Origin: Megalobrama amblycephala
Taxonomy: Eukaryota; Chordata; Actinopteri; Cypriniformes; Xenocyprididae
Direction of reading: 5' to 3'
Assembly: GCF_018812025.1 (NCBI RefSeq)
Contig: NC_063049.1
Location: forward strand, 5,889,013-5,953,012
Length of the DNA: 64,000 nucleotides
Part shown: piece after piece, positions 47,382 through 59,729 of the stretch
Layout of the letters: each line of letters starts with the position of its first letter
Position numbering within the stretch: the stretch's first letter is position 1
Position numbers and translations under genes: made by a program
Notes under the pieces: model-generated
Databases searched by the model: none
What the model was told of the DNA's origin: nothing
Seen by the model: only the letters and a program-made list of their open reading frames with translations

Positions 47382-50300
47382 ATGTCTATTTCAGTTTTTT
47401 CGATTAATGCCAGAGGTTTACGTGATCCTTTGAAAATGAAATTTTTATACTGAAAAGGAAAGGGTGTTGATTTTTATTTTATTCAAGAAACGCATACTTG
47501 TAAGGAAGATGAAAGGTTCTGGAGAAGTCAATGGGGAAATGACGTATGGTTTTCACATTTCAGCACTAGGTCTGCGGGGGTCGCTATACTAAAGGGAAAT
47601 TTCAAGGGTCAGGTTCTTAGCCACGAAATTGATAGTTTGGGAATAATGGTAATAATGCATGTTAACATTGATCAAACTCATTACACTCTTGTGAACTCAT
47701 ATGCCACCAATAATAGACAGCTTAATGAAACTTTTTTCACAAATATCGAAGTTAAATTGAAGCAAATCAAAAATAAATTTCCCTTGGCAAAAATAATATG
47801 GCGGGGTGATTTCAATAGTGTGTTTGATGAAGATTTGGATCGATGGCCATCAAGGAGCAATGAAATTCGATGTGAAATCAGGAATGTATGTACCCGTATA
47901 GGTTTAGCTGACATTTGGCGCCTCAAAAATACAGACAAAAGAATATATATACGGAGCAACAAAGATTATTCCAAACAATCACGGATTGATTTTTTCCTAA
48001 TATCACATGAATTGGAACAGTGTGTCCAGACTGTTTCGATAGAGCCGTCAGTTTTAACTGACCATAAGGGTATATCAATCTTGATTAATATGCATGGTCC
48101 AGCTGAATTTAAATTAAAAAGGGGTTATTGGAAATTGAATAAAAGGTTATTAGATGATGATAATTTAAAAAAATGGTATCAAAATTAATAGATAAGCAAT
48201 GGTCTCAGGCTAAAATAATGAATGCTTATGGGGAAAATTCCATTGGAATCGATTGCTTCAGTTAAAAGACAAAAAGAATATAGTGTTATAAAATAAATAA
48301 TGCGCCTGTCTAGTAAAGGTAATTTGAACACACAGGAACTGATGGACATATCATCATTACATTTTACATTTACAATTGGATAACATTTATCAAGAAAAAG
48401 CAGAGGGTGCATTTATCAGGTCAAGACATAAATAGTTGGAACAGGGGGAAAAAATTACAAAATATTTCTTTAATTTGTAGAAAAGAAATGGTGAATTGAC
48501 TTCTATAAGTAAATTGTTAATTAATAATACAGTCACAGAGGATGGAAAAAAGATATCACAGTTTGTTACTAAGTTTTATAAAGACCTGTATACTTCCAAT
48601 TTTGTATTTGCTGATCTAAATGACTTTCTGAATAGTGTTGTAGACAAAGCCAAAGTTATTGATGATGATTTTAAATTGTTTTGTGATAGTGATTTAAAAT
48701 TGGAGGAAGTTAAAGAGTGTATTGGCAATCTTAAAGATAATCGTTCTCCAGGTAATGATGGACTTGTTAGTGAGTTCTATAAAGTGTTTCGAGATAAGTT
48801 AGCGCCCCTTTTTGTTAGCCGTCTTCATCAAATCTGTTGAAAAGGGGGAACTGCCCACCTCTTTAAGACAAGGCGTTATTACATTAATTCCAAAGCCAAA
48901 CAAAAATATTTTGAATTTAGAAAACTGGAGACCCATTAGTCTATTAAATAATGATGCCAAACTATTTGCTTTAATTTTTGCTAAAAGACTAAAAAAAGGA
49001 TTGGAAAATATTATAGACGAGGAACAGACTGGATTTATTCAAGGAAGGCACATCAGTAATAATATTAGATTGATCCTAGATATGGTAGACTACAATGAAT
49101 ATATATTAGATGATAGTTTTATCTTTTTTATTGATTTTCATAAGGCATTTGATACCATAGAACACAACTTTTTATTTAAAGCAATTGATTTTTTGGGTTT
49201 GGCAGTTATTTTCAAAAAGCTATCAAAACCCTATACAAAGGATGTACCAGTTCTGTAAAATTAGCAAGGGGTACATCTGGTAGATTTGAAATAAGTAGAG
49301 GGATTAGGCAGGGGTGCCCGATCTTGCCATTTTGGTTTTGTTAGCAACACAAATAATGGCCCTTCACATCAAAAAAGGACATTTTCAAGGAATTACTGCA
49401 TTAGGAAAAACATTTAAGCTGTGTCAATTTGCAGATGACACTGCCTTATTTGTGAAAGATAGGAATGAAATCATTAAAGCAGTGAAATGCATACAAGATT
49501 TCTCAGATGTATCAGGACTAAGAATGAATGTGAATAAGTCAATTCTGTTTCCTCTTAAAGACTGTTGTTTAACTAATCTTTGTAATATTCCAATTGCAAA
49601 CCAAGTAACATATCTTGGAGTTGTTATATGTAAAGATGAATATTTGCGTAATAGTTTAAACTTAAATCCAATTATTAACAAAACAAATAAGAAGTTTAAT
49701 ATGTGGTTACAAAGGGATTTGTCAATTCAGGGGCGGGTGCTTTTGTCAAAAGCTGAAGGAATATCCAGATCAGTATATGTGTCATTATCCTTGGACATTC
49801 CCCCTAAAGTTACCAAGCAATTAGATAAAATGCTTTTTGACTATATTTGGAAAAACAAGCCTCATTATCTGAGAAAAGAAATTTTATGCAATTCCAAAGA
49901 CCATGGTGGTTTAGAGGTGTTGAGTTATGATGCTTTAAACAATGTATTTAAGATAAATTGGCTTATTCAATATTTAAAAGATAAAGATAGTATCTGGAAC
50001 TCCTTTCCCAATTATCTATTTAAGCAATTGGGTGACCTCTCATTTTTATTAAAGTGTAATTATTCAATTGAAAAAATACCGGTTAAGCTTGCAAAATTTC
50101 ATAAACAAGCTCTCATGGCATGGACACTGGCCTATAAGCATAACTTTTCACCTAGGAGATATTATATTTGGAACAACAAAGACATCTTATACAAAACTAA
50201 ATCTCTTTTTTTTTATTACTGGGTTGAAAACAATATTATATTAGTTAGTCAGCTTTTAAATAATGATGGAAATTTATTGACTTACAGAGAATTTTTGAAT

Positions 50301-50963
50301 AAATTTAAAATACCAGTTAGACCTAAGGAGTTTGCTGTTGTATTGGATGCAATTCCCCCAAAAGTATTGATCCTTCTGAGGAATGCACTACAGGAGGAAG
50401 ATCTAAATTTTACAGACATCAAGGGTAAAATATTTATTGGTTATACAAATATTTTACAAAATAGAGTCTCAAATAATTATATTAGAAATATACTTAATAA
50501 TATTGTTTATCCTCCAGCTCGTTTTTTCTGGTCTTCTGTGTTTGGGGATGTGAATTGGCATAAAGCCTGGCGAACAGTGGATAAATTCTATGTTAATAAT
50601 AATGTAAAAGAAGTCTCTTTTAAAATAATGCATAGAATATACCCAGTGAAACATGTGTTAGAACGGTTTAAATTAGATATCGATTATTCTTGTAATTTCT
50701 GTAAAGGTGAAAAAGAAACTATTTTTCATTTATTTTTCCATTGTATATATACAAAAATATTTTGGATTGATGTCGAGCTTTTAATTAAGAAAAAATTGAA
50801 CATTGAATTGCAATTGAGTGGACTTGATATAATGATACACTTTAATGATCATGGGATTGAGAAAGAAAAGGCATACTTTATACAATCGTTAATATTAATG
50901 GGAAAGTTTCACATTCATAAGATGAAGTGGTCTGACTCCAAGCCAATTTTTTTTTTGCTTTAA
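47382..50963 (+). pseudogene. LINE ORF2 polyprotein (endonuclease + reverse transcriptase), broken
   Basis: Starts MSISVFSINARGLRDP, an L1-type endonuclease N terminus. A TGA interrupts at 47451. The endonuclease continues with FIQETHT, GDFNSVFDEDLDRWPS and LTDHKG to 48188, then stops. RT pieces follow in different frames: LKDNRSPGNDGL (48496-48838), WRPISLLNNDAKLFA and FIDFHKAFDT (48812-49258), and FADDTALFV (about 49423-49450) continuing to 50963. The end has a Cys/His cluster, CNFCKGEKETIFHLFFHC. At least one stop and three frameshifts make it non-functional. Confidence 0.85.
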
Positions 50964-51639
50964 AAATGATTTAAAACTGTATTGTTCTGTTTTGCATAAT
51001 TGCAAAAGTAAAAAGGCAATGCGAGCTTACAAAATTGTAAGCAGATATGATGTATAAAGTAGCACCCTTTTCCTTTTGTTTGTTAGGCTATATATATATA
51101 TCATTTTTTTTTTCGTCCTCTGGCATTGTTTTTTTCACTTTATTTTAGTTGCTGGTTTGTTTTTGTTTTGTTTGTTTTTTTACTTCAATGATATATCTCA
51201 TTGTATTGTTGTTGGTTTGTGGCATTAATTAAAAAAAAAAAAAAAATCAACGCTAAATTATGGTAAGGCAAAAGGTCTAAGCCAAATCGGAGGCCGATTT
51301 AAGTAATGTAAATAAATATAAAGGAAGAGGGGAAAACATGCAAAAGATAAAAAAGCGTGGGCAAAAATGGGCAAAAATAAGCATGGGCAAAAAATACAGA
51401 GTTTCATACAATTTAAATTTAAGCTTTGTCAGTATCTTAAATCATTGGACGGTGTAAGGAACACCAAGGCAAAAAAGACTAGACTGCTGTAAAGCCTTGA
51501 AATGTTATCCTTTTTAAGGATCTTTGTATTTATTTCGTAATTAGAGGTATGGACTTGAAAAGCCCTGTGTATACAGTTATTCATCCTTGTGTTATATTTT
51601 ATCTTTAATTTTATTTATTCTGTATTATTATTAATTTTT

Positions 51640-51641
<2 letters not shown>

Positions 51642-51716
<75 letters not shown>
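51642..51716. repeat. (TA)n microsatellite, about 75 bp
   Basis: Uninterrupted TA dinucleotides. Confidence 0.97.
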
Positions 51717-51721
<5 letters not shown>

Positions 51722-52004
51722 AGCAATATCACAGCGTGCTGATATACAGCCATATCGCATGGCTACTCGTGTGTTATTGCTTTTATTCAACAGTTCGACG
51801 GCACGAGTGTGTAAATAAATAAGAAATAACAACGGAGTGTCTTTAAAACCCTCTTATGTGAAGCACTACTTCCTTCCGCCACGGATTCAAATCTCAAGTT
51901 GACAGTTGGACCAAGCCTCCGTTACTAACTCTAAAACGTCACTTTAGAACTAGTAACGAAGGAACGTTGAGTCGCTTCATTGAAAAACATTGAATTTTGT
52001 ACAG

Positions 52005-52007
<3 letters not shown>

Positions 52008-52045
<38 letters not shown>
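52008..52045. repeat. (GA)n microsatellite, about 38 bp
   Basis: Uninterrupted GA dinucleotides. Confidence 0.97.
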
Positions 52046-52047
<2 letters not shown>

Positions 52048-53395
52048 GCCTGAGAGAGTACCTGTCTGATATATATTGCATTACATTCATTCAGTCTATG
52101 TTCATAATATTATATCCATTGTAAAAGTCTGTTTGAATGTCCGCTGAGGAAAGTGATCTTGTATTTATCCCATAACACCACAGCGCTAAAACAACTTCCT
52201 TTGCAAAAGTTCCTTTCAATTTAAAAGTCTTTTGTGACTGACTGACTCATTCACCTGTAAAGTTTTGCCACCATCTAATGGCGTATTATGTAACTTTCAC
52301 TCAATCCATATTACGCAATAATGGACTTATATATAAAAAATAACATTTATTTAACAACAAATAAACACAATTGTCAGTCAAACGTAAAGCACTAGTGTGC
52401 CCGTGACGGTTGTCAAGTGTGCCGTGGATAATTACCAAATGCCAACAAAATAAATATAAATAAATGCTACACCTTGTATCTTTATATTTCCTAATTTTTG
52501 TTTTATTATTTAAAAAAACAAAACAAAAAACAATGATATATGTCACCCTTTACGCGTGTATATGTGGGTTTTTACAAATATTTAACGAATGAAAAGGATT
52601 TTAAACAGCTTGTGGGAAAACCTCATAACTCCATTGGATCCTCAAACTGTCAGTCAGACCTCATAAATCCGCCTCACCTCGAGAAGGAAGTGCGCACGCA
52701 GTTTGGTCACCTGGTCTATGCAATACAAAGGTAAATAAAGATCTGATGTTTGAAAAAAATTTTTAAAGCGTTTTCTTTACTCAAAAAACACTATGTCTAT
52801 AAAGGGTATGTATAAAGGGAGCAAGAAGAGGAAGCGGAGAAGAATCTTCGTCTGATATGTCCCGTCTAGTTGTAGCCAATATGCTATGCTATATAAATAA
52901 GGTAATTATTATCAAATTAAACATAGCACAATTCGACTTGCTGTGGAACAAATAATAGATTAATAAGATCAAAGATTGCCCTTTTTATGTACTCAAATTG
53001 AATTATGTCTCATGTTTAACCACTATAAGAGCCAGCGGCAAATCCCCGAGGCACTGGCCGAGATTAAGCTGTTGTCGGCGGTTACAGAAGCACTGAACGG
53101 CCACTAAAGACCTGGAGCTCGCATCTCCGAAAACGTCAAAACAAATTGTAAAATAGGCGCTATAATTAAATATAAGTCACATAATTCAGGTCTAAACAAC
53201 TACAATCTCACCTAAAAAAACTATTAAAACTACAGTTCGTGGTACAACAAATAGTATTTGTAAAAAATTACGGTTGATTTGATCGGCCGCCATGACGGTC
53301 ACTTCAAGCGGAGTGATACAAATGGTGAAAAGGTAGTAGGAGTGCTGTTATCACTGAAATATTGCATGGCTATCAGATTCGAGAACCACACAGAA

Positions 53396-53397
<2 letters not shown>

Positions 53398-53442
<45 letters not shown>
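53398..53442. repeat. (TA)n microsatellite, left flank of an insertion
   Basis: TA run broken off by the terminus of the element at 53443; it resumes at 54820-54845 after the element. Confidence 0.95.
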
Positions 53443-53447
<5 letters not shown>

Positions 53448-54814
53448 GTTGCGTTAGACTTTAACATTGTCCATCATTTTGACGGACAGGGTCGTAAAAA
53501 ATCCGTCATAATCTATTATTACCCGTCATTTTAATTTTCCTATTTTAATTATAATAACACATTTAATTGCTTTTATTTTTGTTCACATTTGAACAAAAAT
53601 AAAAGCAATTAAATGTGTTATTATAATTAAAATGTGAAAATAAAAATGACTGGTATAATTCACACATGAAATTTCTCTGTACTGTTGTATAGGCTACGTG
53701 TTGGTAGCCATTAAAGAAAACGTAGTTTCATATTTATGTTTAAATAGTTCTATGTTATGTTTGATATTCATTTGATGAAAAGTGAAAAGCATGAGTAAGA
53801 TGCATCATAAGATGCGCAATATATCAGGATACATGGAGTGTGTCAGACATGATTTTGACCACTTCATTAAGTTTTGTTTTGTAGAAAGCCTCTCTTTAAA
53901 GTGAATTTCGTTTTGTAAAAATTGTATTTTAATTTTAATCAAATTTTCATCAACCAATTGCCTGGATTTAATAAATAAGAAGCAAATATAATCATGTATG
54001 GAGGCGCCGGCGCGATCACTGGCGCGTGAACTGGAGCGTGTCTTACAGGCTAAATGAACCGAAACTCAGCGGCTGCTTGCCTCACAGACATGAGAAATAT
54101 ATCTATAGAAAGCTTTAAATATCTACTTTAACGAAAATGAAATAATTCAAAACAAAAAGAAATAGGCTAGGCTACTCTGATTATGTAGACTAAACTGAAT
54201 GAAGTACATTCTCTTTCTAGGCTCGTCCATGAGGAGATGATGGGAGTCATATGTCAATTTCATCTTTGCAGCCGATACTGATTCAGAAAACATTACTTTA
54301 TTAATAAACAATTAAAATGTCTCCTTGCTGTTTTGGTCACATAAGACCAATATCGATTCGTAAATCCCAGTCGATCTTTTGGTAGGATCTATGCTGTTTT
54401 CAGTTGATGAATAAACAGTACATAGTGCGCCTCCCATCCAATAAATCGCAATAGGCTTCAAGATTTGTGTTGCTTTTGATATGGAACAAAGTCTCAGATT
54501 TCAAATTCTGTCCATTTCATTAAGAAATTCAAGCAATAAATACTGTTTTGGCGCTCTTTAATGTGGCACTCGCCTGTGCGTTATCAAACGCATAGCAAAA
54601 GATTCGTGCCAGTTTAATTTTTGCTCTGGATCCAGAGCTCTGCTGCTACATTGGAGCGCACTCGCCACCAACTGGACAGGGGTGGGAATTACAGTTACAA
54701 TTTACAATAGATCACCCTCAGTGTAATCTGTCAACGTGACGGACGGCCTTTAGATTTTTCCGTCATTGATAAAAAAAATTCAGTCAATGACGGATAATTT
54801 TCGGTTAACGCGAC

Positions 54815-54819
<5 letters not shown>
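53443..54819. mobile_element. Non-autonomous TIR element inserted into a TA microsatellite
   Basis: Ends CAGAGGTTGCGTTA and the complement TAACGCGACCTCTG match at 13 of 14 positions. Subterminal words (GACGGA, TCCGTCAT) recur at both ends. The 1,377-bp interior has no transposase and includes the 43-bp hairpin at 53542-53633. A CAGAGG terminus fits hAT, but any duplication is hidden by the TA flanks. Confidence 0.8.
53542..53633. repeat. 43-bp perfect-stem hairpin, 6-nt loop
   Basis: 53542-53584 is the exact reverse complement of 53591-53633; the loop is ACATTT. AT-rich. Confidence 0.97.

Positions 54820-54845
<26 letters not shown>
54820..54845. repeat. (TA)n microsatellite, right flank
   Basis: Continuation of the TA run interrupted by the element at 53443-54819. 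Confidence 0.95.
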
Positions 54846-55053
54846 GATTTTCTTGTTGTTATTATTATTATTATTTTGTATTATTGTTATTTTTATTTAA
54901 TTATTGTGTGTTTTGTTACTGAATAAAGCCTTCAGAAAAAGAAAGGGCCATTTGCAAAATATGCTTTATTTTTGTAATTCCACTAGGTGGCACTACTGTC
55001 GCAAAAACTATATGCTTTACCTAAAATCTGGGACAACAAATAAACACCAACCC

Positions 55054-55662
55054 TGCGTTCAAAACCCTGCCTTCAAAGGGTTTACCCTCCAGAGTGAGAG
55101 CTTCGAAGGGATGAAGAGTGTAGGGGACAAAAAAACTTTTCTTTTGGAACGCACTTCAGCGTCATCTTAACGAGACAATCAAGGAGGAGTAGACAGTGCA
55201 AGCTGCGCCCTTTGTTTAACGTTAGTTTATTTATTTTAGGTTTTATCACACCATATTGTATATTGTATCTATGTATTTTAAACATTTGAATGGACTGATA
55301 AAAGGAGCTGTAAAGTATTTTTATTGAAGTACAATGTCGTTTTGCCCATAATAATGTACCAAATCTAACTCTAAATTTAAATATTACAGTAGTATAGAAA
55401 AATATGATACATACTAAATAGGTAAAATCGAACTCCTAACCTCCTGTACCCATTCTGTGACGGCAAACAACTTCCCTGTGCAAAGGATCATGGGGGCCCG
55501 AAGTGTCCATCAGTTGTACCCTTCGAAATCCTTCATTCCGAAGGGCCCTTTGAAGTGGCCAGTTTTGAGCACTTCGGTTTGGAACGACCCTTCATATGGC
55601 GGCCGTGATTATTTTCACTCTGAAGTGCCCTTCGGAGGGCGATATATCCCGTTTGGAACGCA
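55054..55662. mobile_element. TIR element of about 610 bp
   Basis: Left TGCGTTCAAAAC and right GTTTGGAACGCA are inverted partners. Both subterminal regions share CCCT(C)C, GAAGGG and CAGAGTG words. The interior is non-coding. Superfamily not determined. Confidence 0.6.
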
Positions 55663-57055
55663 CCGTATGGCAGGTGTCAATTAAAAAAAAAGAAAAAAAA
55701 GAAGGTGCAGGTGATGGCTGACTGAGTGCAGATGACAACCAGGTGGGATCCGGACAGAGTGTGAGTTGAGGGTAGGAGGACCGGTGCACTTGTGACAAGA
55801 GCAACCTCAATATTATTATTAACAAACAATTTATTGAATTGGTTGAAAGACTGTTTTTATAAGGCATACACTGAATCTATTTTAACATTTTCAATGATCT
55901 GTTGGTTTGCCTCTCTAAAGGTTAAACAATAAAATGCACTAGTGAAAAGTTGTATATAATTGTAGAAAAGTGGTCAGAGTAAAATTCCAGGGATGTCACA
56001 TTTATTTAATATGCAGGTGCTTAGAAAAGCAAACTATATTATATCTGATACTTCCCATCCTTCCCATGATGTGTTCCAGACTTTGCCTTCAGGGTCTTTG
56101 TACTGTACAGAGTCTCCTTAGTTACATGTTCTTTTGTACCATGTGCTATTACCCGCTTCATCTAAAAATAGTCTCTTTTTTTTTTTTTTTTTAGGTTTAT
56201 CATTATTATTTTTATTATTATTAATTTATTATTGATGTTCTATATTTGTTTGTCATGAATGTGATAATTTTAATGCTGCAGAACAAATTGCCGCTAAAGG
56301 GGAAAATAAAAGGGTAAGGTCTTATATTCTTAATTAGGGTGTAGACTGTTTTAAAACATTACATTTGCACTCCATGCATGATCTTTTGCAGTACAACATT
56401 CTTGCTTAGCTATAGAAAAGCTGTCTGAGGCCGAAATGTCCTTTTATTTGTATTTTAATCAATGTCATATTTGATTGAATATTCAACCTGTACAGCACCG
56501 AAGTATTAATATGGCGAAGGAGGGGAGATGACACCTACATGAACTACATTAAAGAAAAAAGGGGAAAAAATGTATAAAGAACAAGCCTACTATAATATAC
56601 CAAGGCTGCTACAGTTACACTTAGGCTACTACCATAAAACAGTCATTTAAAAAAGAAAAAAGAAAGAGATGAATGACTACGAAAGCTTTTTTTAAACATT
56701 TGAAAGAGATCCAGTGATACAGTGGCATAAATAACTAATAAATATCAAATTTTGCTGGAATCTGTATTTACCCTGTCATGATGAAGAGTATTTGATAGTG
56801 TATTTCTAGACTAATCACTAGGTGTCAGTAGTGGCACAATTACTGGCAAGCTGTGTAGAACACATGAGAGAGAAGTGTTGCTGTCAACTGTTGCATGTGC
56901 AGACATAAGATGTAATAGAAATATATATCTGTTTCAAACAGTTTCTTCATTGCAATGAGAAACAATACAACCTACTTATTAGGGGAGTTATAATTGCTTA
57001 AGTGCATATTATTATAAAGAGTGTTCTTGCCATTAGGCTACTTTTATTTTGATAG
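55663..57055. other. No gene recognised
   Basis: AT-rich, with A-rich and T-rich runs (55682-55703, 56175-56192). Nothing supported. Confidence 0.45.
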
Positions 57056-57059
57056 CATG

Positions 57060-57200
57060 GCAGTGACCAGTCTGTGTAGTGATAGGCCCTGTCCCAAAAG
57101 ATCTTACACTCTCATGACAGAGGATGGTCAAATCCTGAGGAGAAATCAGAGGATTATGTTGGAAAAAAGGGACAGTACTAGTAGATACAAACAAACTTTG
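57060..57200 (+). pseudogene. Ty3/gypsy Pol C-terminal scrap
   Basis: Encodes CPKRSYTLMTEDGQILRRNQ, the hallmark ending of gypsy polyproteins just after integrase (a basic RSY...DG....RRNR pattern). About 45 residues remain. No LTR was identified nearby. Confidence 0.5.
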
Positions 57201-57593
57201 TTAATAAAACAATTTAAACCACTGTGTCAATTCGACTCTACACCTATAAAACAACCTATATTATTAACAATATTTTATTGTTATTAATATTTTGTTATTC
57301 TTCTGATGCACATCTTTACAAGTATAAAAATATAATTTAGGAATGATATATCACTAGTAATTATATATAGATGTGATATTAAAAGAAACAAACATTTTCT
57401 TAATTTGTTTATCAAGATATTGAAATTCTTTACCAACACATAGGTTATGTCTAATAAACTGCAGATATATATTTTGTAACTGATGTTAAAAATACAATTT
57501 AGTGGAAAACCAAATCCTGGTGGGTAGAGGTCATTTTTATTTACAGGTTGTAAACTTAAAGCAGAACATAAAGTTAATATGGTCCCTTGTGTT

Positions 57594-57900
57594 AAAGCTG
57601 CAGTCCGTAACATTTTTGGTTAAAAATGATCCAAAATCAATATTTGAGCAAGTACATATCCAGCCAGTGTTCAAAACTATCTCATTATCTTAGCTCGATT
57701 CACAACGGTAAGCTTGTAATAATGTTTTATAATAAGAGCGACATGGTGGATTTCCGCGGGTAATTCGAGCATGCAGCAGTTCATCTGTGCGTCATTACGT
57801 CACATCCGTAAACAGAAAGGAAGGAGTCCCGTCCAGGCTAGTCAGTTTTATCACGTGAGGACGCTGCTGGTAGCGGATCATTTATAGCCTTTTCTCCCAC
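57594..57900. mobile_element. TTAA-type MITE
   Basis: Starts TTAAAGCTGCAGTCCGTAAC at a TTAA. The right end is not clear; the stretch to about 57900 is GC-richer than its flanks and non-coding. Confidence 0.4.
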
Positions 57901-58061
57901 CACGCATGTAAATGTCCTACTGTTTCTTACCTATTGTTTTTGACAAACACTAAGGGCATGTGGTAATTTAATTGCCATCTGAATCCATGTCACAGTTTAT
58001 AAAAGGTGATTGATCTAAAAGTCATTCTGTAAACCCGTTTGACATCTGATACATAAAATGC

Positions 58062-58846
58062 CCAGTGTCTCTACATAAGAGACTGGCCCTTACCCTCTAC
58101 AGACTTGCCAGCAGTGTCGAATTTCATGATTTGGCCAACCTCTTTGGCATTGGCATGAGCACAGCACACAACATGGCTTTGTGCCATCTCAAAATGAAAA
58201 TGGTAAAAAGACCAAGATCTTTACAAGACCTGCAATCCATCATTGATGGGTTTGAAAGAAAATCTGGGATTCCTATGTGTGGTGGGGCTCTGGATGGTAT
58301 TCAAATCCCCATTATCGCTCCTTCAGGGTACTGCACTGATTATTACAACAGAAAGGGATGATACAGTGTGCAGCTTCAGGGCTTTGTAGACCATAAGTAC
58401 AGGTTCATGGACTTTGATGTTGGGTGGCCAGGGAAGTGCCATGAGTCGTTTGTCTTTGGAAATTCAAAGCTTTGTCACAAGTTTGAAAATGGCACTTTCT
58501 TTCCACTACTTACAAGGTCTATTAAAGGAGTGGAAATCCAGCCTCTTTCCCTGATGGCACATTGAGGAGACCACAGAAGGAGTTTAACGAATGCTTGAGC
58601 AGGGCTCGCATTCATGTTGAGCATGCTTTTGGCTGCCTGAAGGGTAGATGGCGCTGCATCGTGAAGAGAAATGACAGTGCAACAAACAACATCAAGTATG
58701 TTGTGGTGGCCTGCATTGTGTTACATGACTTATGTGAAGAATGGAACCTGAAGTATGTTGACACACCCCACCAGCCTCCAGAAAACACAGATTTACCACA
58801 GGACATTCCATCCTTTCCTGGTGAGCCTGAGTTGAACCTGTCCTGA
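58062..58846 (+). pseudogene. HARBI1-like (PIF/Harbinger) DDE transposase, decayed
   Basis: Order of motifs: SVEFHDLANLFGIGMSTAHN (helix-turn-helix-like part), CGGALDGIQIPI with the first catalytic Asp, FMDFDVGWPGKCHESFVFGN around the second site, and [17 protein letters not shown] with the catalytic Glu. A TGA at 58359 interrupts. After LSLMAH (58562) the frame shifts by two and part of the domain seems deleted. The family usually has HD in the second motif, while this copy reads HE. The N-terminal part is missing. It faces the Myb-like fragment at 59305-59720, the usual two-gene arrangement of Harbinger elements. Confidence 0.85.
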
Positions 58847-59304
58847 ACAGCCTGACTCATCAACCTGTACTGCAGAAAAAATTTGACAGGCAATAATGCT
58901 TCATGTATCAACACAATAGGAGTGCAAGCACCTTTTTGAAAATGTACAATGGTGTAGTAAAATTAACCAGTATACTTGCATGTTTTGTACAAAAAAACAT
59001 TTTATTTAAAATATCAATAGTATAATTTTACTCTGTTCTTAACTTTGAATAAAGATGAAATGAATGCACTGTAGAAGTACAGAACTGGAATTTTTCTTTA
59101 AGAGGTAGTCTATTTCAATTTAAGTACAAAAAGTTGTGCAAACTGGACATCGTGAACAGTATTTACTTTTGAAATAATTAACAGAAATGCAAAGGCCGCT
59201 TGTACAGAACATGTAGTGTGCCAAAAGTTCTAAAATGTTTCAAAATAATAAAAAAATATATAAAGTAACAATTTTTACTCTGAGCTTTGTTTCAGTGGGA
59301 GTAA

Positions 59305-59720
59305 TTACTGCAGGTTTTGCGGGTTAAACCAGTCAGCCTGGCTGTGTTGGTGCACAACCGATGGATCTGGGCATGTGGGTGCTCCAGGTGGAAATAGCAG
59401 GTCACCTGGATGACCTGGGGCAACTGCACCTTGGTAAGAAAGATAGGGTGGTACTGAGCCATGATGTGAAAGAGGAGGTTTTAGGATATGCAAAAATGGC
59501 ATCATTATTTGCTGGTTCTACTGTGCACGTCTCTCTTCTGCTTCCATGTGTTTCATCTCAAACTCTAGACGTGCTTTATCTAGCTCCAACCGAGCCTGGA
59601 GCTGCCTCTCCCATGAGAATCGCTTCCCCTTGTGACGCATCTCTGCCTCAACCCTGTTGTGTTGTATCAGCTGAACTCTCTCTCCATTGCCTCCATAAAT
59701 TTAGTTTAACTTCCTCTGCG
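59305..59720 (-). pseudogene. Harbinger Myb/trihelix-like protein, C-terminal fragment
   Basis: Minus-strand frame: HNRVEAEMRHKGKRFSW, ARLELDKARLEFEMKHME and AEERRAQ, a charged helix typical of the end of Harbinger-encoded Myb/SANT proteins. A TAG follows, then a Pro-rich tail (LFPPGAPTCPDPSVVHQH) to a TAA at 59305. A likely 1-nt frameshift lies near 59690. The DNA-binding domain itself is not found. In complete elements this protein brings the transposase to the nucleus and the transposon ends. Confidence 0.6.
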
Positions 59721-59729
59721 TTTCTGCAC

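Larger units (their letters stand above)
46070..51246 (+). mobile_element. L1-like LINE, almost full length, inactive
   Basis: About 5.2 kb with a 5' region holding CAAGATGGCGACATGAG, an ORF1, an ORF2 with endonuclease and reverse transcriptase, and a 3' UTR ending in 16 A at 51231-51246. Both ORFs are broken. The organisation fits the L1/Tx1 group of fish LINEs. Confidence 0.85.
51247..53397. other. No gene; microsatellite-rich
   Basis: Holds the (TA)n and (GA)n tracts listed separately. Open frames across the (TA)n tract are artefacts of the repeat. Confidence 0.55.

Noticed and set aside
51589..51832. Open frames with alternating Tyr-Ile residues
   Set aside because: Produced by translating the (TA)n microsatellite.
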